From JAJDXO01 sp965221855 (GTDB taxonomy: Bacteria; Pseudomonadota; Alphaproteobacteria; Rhodospirillales; UBA2165), in contig CBDCSV010000008.1 in assembly GCA_965221855.1 (NCBI GenBank), forward strand, positions 1 through 64,000: a stretch of 64,000 bases of DNA. Direction: 5' to 3'. The position numbers were made by a program, and so were the translations under genes. The first letter of the stretch is position 1, and each line of letters opens with the position of its first letter. The notes under the pieces were generated by a model. The model saw only the letters and a list, made by a program, of their open reading frames with translations, was not told where the DNA came from and made no database searches. This document shows, one piece after another, positions 59,374 to 64,000 of this stretch.

Positions 59374-60588
59374 CAGGGCAATCGCATTTGATTTGGTTCG
59401 TGAACGGAATGGCTTCGTAAACGGAATGGAAATGAGTATCGCTGCTGCTGGAGCTTCTTTGACGTTTGATGGAGGTTTCGGTGGAGAGATTTCGGGAGAG
59501 TTTTTCGGGTCTTGATGATCCGCGCACGGGCAACGCGTTGCGTCATGATCTTCTTGAGATGCTGTTCATGGCGCTGTGCGCGGCGCTGTGTGGAAGCACG
59601 TCGTGCGTTGACATGGCGGACTTCGCCGAGGCCAAGGAAGAGGTGCTGCGCGAGTTCCTGACCCTGCCCGCTGGCCCGCCCAGCCACGACACCTTCTCGC
59701 GGCTGTTCCGGTTGTTGGACCCGCGGGCCTTTCATGCCGCCTTCCAGCGCTTCATGTCCGATTTCGCGACCGCCCGGGCGGAGGTTGTTGCGATTGATGG
59801 CAAGAGCCTGAGGCGCTCCTTCGATCGGGCCTCCGGAACCTCGCCGCTCCACCTGGTCAGCGCCTGGGCCGCCGATCAGCGGCTGGTTCTAGGCCAGATG
59901 AACGTGGGCGCGAGCAACGAGATCACCGCCGTGCCGGCCTTGCTCAAGCTGCTCAGCCTCGAAGGCGCGGTGATGACCATGGACGCCATGCACTGCCAGA
60001 GCGGCACGGCCCGCGACATCCACGAGGCCGGCGCCGATTACCTGATGGCGCTGAAGGCCAACCAGCCCGACCTTCTCGCCGACGTCAAACTGCTGCTGGA
60101 CGATCCCCAGGCGCCCGCCGACGGCGTGGACCAGACGGTGGACGCCGGCCACGGCCGCATCGAAACCCGCCGCGCCGAGGTGCTGCACGATATGGACTGG
60201 CTCGCCGAAGCCCACCGGTGGCCGGCCCTGGCCGCTGTCGGCAAGGTCACCTCCAGCCGCGAGACCGACGGCCGGGCCACGACAGCGGTGCGCTACTTCA
60301 TCGCCTCCTGGCCGCTCACCGCCGACGAACTGAACCGCCTCGTCCGCGGACACTGGGGGATCGAGAACCAACTCCATTGGGTGCTCGATGTGGTCATGGA
60401 CGAAGATCAGGCCCGAGCCCGCAAGGACAACGCCCCGGAAAACCTCGCTCTCCTCAGACGCCTCGCCCTCAACGTCATCAAACGCAACAAGGACAAGGGA
60501 TCAAACCGTCTCAAGTTCAATCGCGCCGGGTGGAGCGACAACTTCCTCCGAAAACTCATCGCCGAAATAGGCTAATGCGATTGCCCTG
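59374..60588 (+). mobile_element. ISAs1-family insertion sequence, complete
   Basis: A 1215-bp element with perfect 15-bp inverted ends CAGGGCAATCGCATT (59374-59388) and AATGCGATTGCCCTG (60574-60588), one transposase gene, and a 10-bp target duplication. Confidence 0.94.
59469..60575 (+). CDS. ISAs1-family transposase
   Basis: A 368-residue DDE transposase. ISAs1 landmarks are FSGLDDPRTGNALRHDLLEML, SHDTFSRLFRLLDP, VVAIDGKSLRRSFDRA (first Asp), MTMDAMHCQSGTARDI (second Asp), ALKANQPDLLADV and HWGIENQLHWVLDVVMDEDQARAR (Glu). ATG 59469 is preferred over a TTG 3 bases earlier. All catalytic blocks are intact. Confidence 0.94.
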   Translation: MEVSVERFRESFSGLDDPRTGNALRHDLLEMLFMALCAALCGSTSCVDMADFAEAKEEVLREFLTLPAGPPSHDTFSRLFRLLDPRAFHAAFQRFMSDFATARAEVVAIDGKSLRRSFDRASGTSPLHLVSAWAADQRLVLGQMNVGASNEITAVPALLKLLSLEGAVMTMDAMHCQSGTARDIHEAGADYLMALKANQPDLLADVKLLLDDPQAPADGVDQTVDAGHGRIETRRAEVLHDMDWLAEAHRWPALAAVGKVTSSRETDGRATTAVRYFIASWPLTADELNRLVRGHWGIENQLHWVLDVVMDEDQARARKDNAPENLALLRRLALNVIKRNKDKGSNRLKFNRAGWSDNFLRKLIAEIG

Positions 60589-60921
60589 GTGCTGCCGGCT
60601 GTTGCTCTGGATCAACCGGTGACCCTTCGGGAATCATGGCGGAAAATGTCCGGGACCAGCTTACCTCTCTTTGGCTCGCCGGTACTGTCATACATTTTGT
60701 ATTTTGGGCTTGCCGGATTGTTGGTTGGTAGCATTTTCCTCTTGCTGGGTTCCGAGGCCACCGGGCCGAATTCCTTGTACGGTGCGATCGCATTGTTTTT
60801 GGTAGTGGCCTCTGTACTTCTGGTATTCGGATACGGATTGATGATTAGTATCCTGTCGGTGGCATATGGCGCAGCGATCGGAGAACCTGTGTCGTCGCGA
60901 TCGGCCGAGACCGAGTAGAGC

Positions 60922-60990
60922 GTTTACCGAGCCTCGAAGCCGAACGGTGAGGCGCCGGTTGAGCGGCGGCTGGGCCCGGCCGGTTCGAAT
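60922..60990 (-). pseudogene. Remnant of the fatty acyl-CoA regulator 3' end, copy 1
   Basis: TACCGAGCCTCGAAGCCGAA ... TGAGGCGCCGGTT...GCGGCTGGGCCCGG matches the 3' end of the regulator gene at 62919-63010 with a roughly 37-base deletion; on the minus strand it still encodes AQPPLNRRLTV. It follows the broken membrane gene. Confidence 0.7.
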
Positions 60991-60997
60991 CGGGGAG

Positions 60998-61026
60998 CGC
61001 CCGTCACCGCACGGGCGAATTTTTTG
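60998..61026 (+). terminator. Rho-independent terminator
   Basis: CGCCCGT / ACGGGCG with a six-base loop, followed by AATTTTTT. It ends transcription from the broken membrane gene before the intact paralogue. Confidence 0.78.
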
Positions 61027-61044
61027 GGGCGGGAGAACGGCCAC

Positions 61045-61911
61045 ATGAAGCTGCCTATCTTCGGAATCGTCAAGCAGGCCTACGGATTCGTTTGGGCGCA
61101 CCGCGCCGAGTTCTGGAAACTCGCCATTCCGGCGATCGTCATCGTCTCCATATTGGGTGCAGTGTTCTCATGGGGTTTGTGGACGCTGTTCGGCAAAGCC
61201 CAATCCTTCGGCGAGTACCTCGAAAATGCGGCAAATCCGGAGGTCGCCGATTTCCAGTCGTTCTTCTGGTTGTGGTTGGCCCCCATGATCGTCTTCGCCA
61301 TTGTCTTCTCCATGTACTCGGTCGCGTGGCACCGCCTGTATTTGGTGCCGGAAGAGCAGGCAAGTGCGCGTGCGGCATATCGGTGGGGCGGCCGCCAGTG
61401 GCGTTTCCTATTCAACTACGTCAAGGTCTTCCTGGTGATGATTCCGCCATTTATCGTCGCCGAGATCGTCATCCTCGGGATCGCCGTCGCCGCTGCCGCG
61501 GCCTTCATCATTTCTCAAATCCTTCTTTGGCTTATCCTTGGATGGTTCTACGCCAGATTCTCCATGCTTTTTCCATCGACGGCCGCCGATGCGCACATGA
61601 CGCTGCGCGAAGGCTGGCGGATTACCGAGGGCAATGGATGGCGGCTATTGTGGATCATCGTTTTCGTCGCCCTGCCTGTCGGCATCGTCACCTGGCCGGT
61701 CAATTCCGCAGTGTCTGTCCTGCTGTTCGAAACCGGCGCTATCTCGTCGCTGACGGCAAACCTTCTGACGGCCTTGCTCGGCCAGTTCTTCGGCTTCATC
61801 GGAATCGCCGTCGGCGTTTCGGCGCTTTCCATCTCCTACAAGCGCTTGGTGGATGCCCAAGACGCACAGGCCGCCCAGCCCGCCGGCGCGGCCGAGGGAA
61901 TGGACGGCTAG
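61045..61911 (+). CDS. Multi-helix membrane protein, unknown function
   Basis: A 288-residue protein with about six membrane helices (for example LAIPAIVIVSILGAVFSWGLW, FFWLWLAPMIVFAIVFSMY, VFLVMIPPFIVAEIVILGIAVAAAAAFI, LLWIIVFVALPVGIVTWPV, LLGQFFGFIGIAVGVSALSISY). It is the intact paralogue of the IS-broken gene upstream. Start at 61045 (MKLPIFGIVKQAYGFVW), aligning with MKIPLIGTVGKTYRET of the paralogue. No motif allows a functional call. Confidence 0.82.
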   Translation: MKLPIFGIVKQAYGFVWAHRAEFWKLAIPAIVIVSILGAVFSWGLWTLFGKAQSFGEYLENAANPEVADFQSFFWLWLAPMIVFAIVFSMYSVAWHRLYLVPEEQASARAAYRWGGRQWRFLFNYVKVFLVMIPPFIVAEIVILGIAVAAAAAFIISQILLWLILGWFYARFSMLFPSTAADAHMTLREGWRITEGNGWRLLWIIVFVALPVGIVTWPVNSAVSVLLFETGAISSLTANLLTALLGQFFGFIGIAVGVSALSISYKRLVDAQDAQAAQPAGAAEGMDG

Positions 61912-61914
61912 CCC

Positions 61915-62020
61915 CTACCACGCCTCGAAGCTGAGGTGCCGCGCGGCCGGGCCATACTCGCCGCCTGCGACCAGTTCAAATCCGGAGTGCCTGCGCGCGC
62001 GCAAGAATAAGTTCGCGGAC
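61915..62020. pseudogene. Chimeric remnant: regulator 3' end joined to rlmN 3' end
   Basis: TACCACGCCTCGAAGCTGA (61915-61933) matches the 3' end of the regulator gene. From 61935, GGTGCCGCGCGGCCGGGCCA ... CTCGCCGCCTG ... TTCAAATC ... GTTCGCGGACGC matches rlmN 58604-58690 at about four bases in five. Neither piece is functional. Confidence 0.78.
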
Positions 62021-62076
62021 GCAGGGCCTAAGATTTGGAATGCGGAGCGAGCCAACAAAGTGTTAGGCTGATAGGT

Positions 62077-62622
62077 TCACTGGTCTGGACTGAACAACTC
62101 CAAAACGGAGCGGGCGGGCAAAACCATTAAGGGATATTTCATATTCTCATCAAACGCTCGAAATCCGTAGCGGTCGTAAAGTCCGGCTACTTGCTCGTTT
62201 AGGGCGTTCAGCGCGACGCCGTAGTTGCCGATCCTCTGAATTGCGTCGGCGGCTTGTTCTAGCGCGTGTAGCAGCAGCATCGTACCGATGCCGTTGCCTT
62301 GATATTGAGATCGGACGGCAATGTAGTGCAGGTAAATGAATGGAACCGGGCCGAAGACTCCGTGAGTGCCAACCACATCACGGTCAACGTACTTCGGGTC
62401 GGCCGCCGACACACCGATCGAGTAGAAGCCCAGGGCCGCAGCCTCGTTGCTTACATGGGCGCAGTAAACCCTTCTCTGAAATCTTTGGTGCCAATCGCAA
62501 CACTTGTCGACATGCTTATCAACTTCACTTTCACCTGAATCGAAGTCGGCTAGTTCCGCGGGATCAACCAGCGGTTCAATTCGTAGACCTTGCAGGTCCA
62601 CGTGGCGGGGAGCAGTCGTCAT
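62077..62622 (-). CDS. GNAT acetyltransferase, TacT-like (candidate toxin)
   Basis: A 181-residue acetyltransferase resembling the GNAT toxins that acetylate aminoacyl-tRNA: N-terminal ADFDSGESEVDKHV, LGFYSIGVSAAD, acetyl-CoA motif YIAVRSQYQGNGIGTMLL, and NEQVAGLYDRYGFRAFDE. It starts 47 bases inside the preceding small frame, so it is translationally coupled to it. The usual DUF1778 ribbon-helix-helix antitoxin is absent. It could instead be an ordinary YhbS-type acetyltransferase. The segment is lower in GC than its neighbours. Confidence 0.75.
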   Translation of the reverse strand: MTTAPRHVDLQGLRIEPLVDPAELADFDSGESEVDKHVDKCCDWHQRFQRRVYCAHVSNEAAALGFYSIGVSAADPKYVDRDVVGTHGVFGPVPFIYLHYIAVRSQYQGNGIGTMLLLHALEQAADAIQRIGNYGVALNALNEQVAGLYDRYGFRAFDENMKYPLMVLPARSVLELFSPDQ

Positions 62623-62800
62623 CAATATTCTGTTTGTAGAACTCGTATGCGCGACGAAGTTCCGGTGTTACCCCACCTGTTTCTTTGTAGGCGCGTTGCA
62701 GCCACTCATACGCTTCCTGCTCTGTCTTAAACACGGATTCCTCTTTCTTTTCGCCTCCGTGGAACCGGCGCAGGAAATCGCTGAGAAAGGGTATTGCCAT
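62576..62800 (-). CDS. Small 74-residue protein overlapping the GNAT gene
   Basis: MAIPFLSDFLRRFHGGEKKEESVFKTEQEAYEWLQRAYKETGGVTPELRRAYEFYKQNIDDDCSPPRG and on. Family unknown. It is charged and helical, with no ribbon-helix-helix or AbrB motif. The start has no clear ribosome-binding site. The overlap and order (small gene first, GNAT second) are those of toxin-antitoxin operons, so it is a possible non-canonical antitoxin. Confidence 0.55.
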   Translation of the reverse strand: MAIPFLSDFLRRFHGGEKKEESVFKTEQEAYEWLQRAYKETGGVTPELRRAYEFYKQNIDDDCSPPRGPARSTN

Positions 62801-62918
62801 GGAAGAACAAATCGTTGGATTTAACGATCACGATCTAAGCGGAGTGTAGCACCCTTGTTCGATTCTTTTCTTGCTTTTTTCGAACGAATTTGAGTCGAAA
62901 ATTTGTGTTCGATTCGGA

Positions 62919-64000
62919 CTACCACGCCTCGAAACTGAACGGCGACGGGCCGCGCTGAAAAGCGGGGACGGTGAGGCGCCGGTTCAAGGGCGGCTGGGCC
63001 CGGTCGGCGCAATCGGCGCGCTGACACAGCCGGCAGCCGACCCCCACCGGCGTCGCCGCGTCTTCATGGGTGAGGTCGAGCCTGTCGGCGTAGGCGATCT
63101 TCTTCACGTAGTCGGCGCTGCACCCCACTCCGATCGCCCGCAGCCGCGCCCGGCCGCCCGGCCCCTGGGTCGGCACCGAGCGGGCGAAGGTAAAGTACCG
63201 GGCGCCGTCTTCCATTTCCATCAGCTGGGTGATGGTCCGGCCCGGCGAGCGGAACGCCTCGTGGATATTCCATCTGGGGCAGGTGCCGCCGAAGCGGGCG
63301 AAATGAAACCCGCCGGTGGAGTACTGCTTCAGCACGTTGCCCGCATGGTCGATGGAGAGAAAGAAGAACGGCACCCCGCGGGCGCCCGAGCGCCCCAACG
63401 TGGTCAGCCGGTGGCAGACCTGCTCGAAGGACGCGGTAAACCGGGCGCCGATGGCGTGCACGTCGTAGCGCATCTCCTCGGCCGCCTTGAGGAACGGCCC
63501 ATAGGGCATCATCACCGCGCCGGCGAAATAATTGGCGAGCCCGAGCCGGGCCAGCGCCCGCACCTCGTCGCCCTTGAGGTCCGCCTCGTCCATCACCCCC
63601 TCGATCAGGTCCCGGTACCCCAGCAGCCCCAACTGCTGGGCGACGACGAAGCCGCGGGTGGACGTGTCGAGCCATTCGGAGATGAACAGCCGGCGCGAGT
63701 GCCGGTCGAGACGCCAGCGCGACCCGGCCAGCACGTCCGCCGGTACGATGCGGACGCTGGTGTCGTGAGCGGTCTTGAGCTGATCCTTGAGCCCGTGGAA
63801 GAGGTCGGCGGAATCGAATCCGGCGTCATCCCACAGGGTCTCGACGGCGCTTTCGAGAACGGGAAAATGGTTGTTGGCCTCGGTGAAGAAATCCCGGGCC
63901 TCCTCCAGCGGCTGGCGGTGCGACTCCGGACCGGCGGCGGGTCCCGTTTCCACCTGCTCGGCCAGTTGGGCGGTGGCTTCGACCCCCTTCCGATAGGCCC
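62919..64000 (-). CDS. Short-chain fatty acyl-CoA transcriptional regulator, 5' end outside window
   Basis: At least 360 residues are visible; the frame is open through the window edge, so the N-terminal helix-turn-helix lies beyond it. What remains matches the IrrE/ImmA-like plus DUF2083 regulator family (RamB, MccR, ScfR type): SRWRLDRHSRRLFISEWLDTSTRGFVVAQQLGLL, LANYFAGAVMMPYGPFLKAAEEMRYDV, RFGGTCPRWNIHEAF and a cysteine-rich end GVGCRLCQRADCADRAQPPLNRRL. Such proteins sense short acyl-CoA and control propionate or glyoxylate-cycle genes. Confidence 0.87.
   Translation of the reverse strand, partial: AYRKGVEATAQLAEQVETGPAAGPESHRQPLEEARDFFTEANNHFPVLESAVETLWDDAGFDSADLFHGLKDQLKTAHDTSVRIVPADVLAGSRWRLDRHSRRLFISEWLDTSTRGFVVAQQLGLLGYRDLIEGVMDEADLKGDEVRALARLGLANYFAGAVMMPYGPFLKAAEEMRYDVHAIGARFTASFEQVCHRLTTLGRSGARGVPFFFLSIDHAGNVLKQYSTGGFHFARFGGTCPRWNIHEAFRSPGRTITQLMEMEDGARYFTFARSVPTQGPGGRARLRAIGVGCSADYVKKIAYADRLDLTHEDAATPVGVGCRLCQRADCADRAQPPLNRRLTVPAFQRGPSPFSFEAW

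Larger units (their letters stand above)
59364..60598. repeat. 10-bp target-site duplication flanking the ISAs1-type element
   Basis: GTGCTGCCGG occurs immediately left (59364-59373) and right (60589-60598) of the element. The size fits the 8-10 bp duplications of this family and shows a fairly recent insertion. Confidence 0.93.
58761..60918 (+). pseudogene. Multi-helix membrane protein gene broken by an IS
   Basis: Two in-frame parts (58761-59373 and 60599-60918) join across the IS, once one target copy is removed, into a 310-residue protein: MKIPLIGTVGKTYRETLRDA ... VVFRCSLVLPAVALDQPVTLRESWRKMSG ... SRSAETE. It has about six helices and is paralogous to the intact gene at 61045 (MKLPIFGIVKQAYGF, LFPSTAADAHMTLREGWRI). 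I do not recognise a function; the TLREGW segment recalls an integral-membrane family of unknown role. The insertion leaves a 5' fragment that reads 15 residues into the IS before stopping. Confidence 0.85.

Noticed and set aside
60950..61000. T-loop-like GGTTCGAATC resembling a tRNA 3' half
   Set aside because: The flanking bases do not pair as a T-stem and no acceptor or anticodon arm is found; the segment is explained as a regulator-gene remnant.

Overview
The window is high-GC chromosomal DNA of an alphaproteobacterium, probably of the Rhodospirillales type. The evidence is the conserved block gpsA / tsaD / hemC-hemD-mic60-hemY, a Mic60 (mitofilin) homologue, several TRAP transporters, 3-hydroxybutyrate and CoA-transferase genes, a class III redox cyclase and a short-chain fatty acyl-CoA regulator. 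No rRNA, phage, plasmid or CRISPR locus is visible. There is one intact tRNA (Thr, CGT), one decayed copy of it, and two insertion sequences with clear ends.

Layout. 0-6.6 kb: gpsA and tsaD (minus), then hemC, a hemD-mic60 gene fusion and hemY (plus). 6.6-10.2 kb: tRNA-Thr, a C4-type TRAP transporter (dctP, dctQ, dctM), and a degenerate second copy of the tRNA. 10.3-15 kb: ppk2 with an IS630-family element inserted in its stop codon, then a minus-strand group of a CaiB-type CoA transferase and two carboxymuconolactone-decarboxylase-like (CMD/AhpD-like) proteins. The first CMD gene has an in-frame TGA exactly at the second cysteine of its CxxC motif, followed by a SECIS-like hairpin, and is the best novel candidate here (a selenoprotein). 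15-18 kb: a heat-shock cluster (hsp20 with a ROSE-like RNA thermometer, rpoH, degQ-like protease). 18-20 kb: bacterioferritin, bacterioferritin-associated ferredoxin with a Fur-box-like site, and 3-hydroxybutyrate dehydrogenase. 20.5-24.3 kb: metal genes (cbtA/cbtB under a cobalamin riboswitch, a PCu(A)C copper chaperone, a SCO protein, a histidine-rich CobW/G3E GTPase), interspersed with palindromic dispersed repeats. 24.9-34 kb: two divergent 2-oxoglutarate oxygenases, putA, and a TAXI-type TRAP transporter with a perfect hairpin between its binding protein and permease.

34-48.5 kb holds housekeeping and accessory genes: a GYD protein, a rhodanese, DUF1223, a J-domain protein, a BI-1 protein, a tesA / ABC exporter pair, FIST, thpR, a uracil-DNA glycosylase, a TauD-like oxygenase of lower GC, a zincin, phhB, an EamA transporter and CoA-transferase A/B. 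48.6-52.3 kb: tandem MFS paralogues and a TetR-GNAT fusion regulator. 52.3-58.7 kb: a membrane/ferredoxin/cyclase protein, a SAM methyltransferase, a SpoU methylase, asparaginase, an IalB-like protein and rlmN. 58.7-64 kb is a rearranged region. It has a tandemly duplicated membrane-protein gene, one copy broken by an ISAs1-family element with a 10-bp target duplication, remnants of the 3' ends of rlmN and of the fatty acyl regulator gene, a TacT-like acetyltransferase overlapping a small ORF, and the 3' part of the regulator gene running off the window.

All calls rest on reading motifs, translations and base pairing by eye. No database search or folding program was run.
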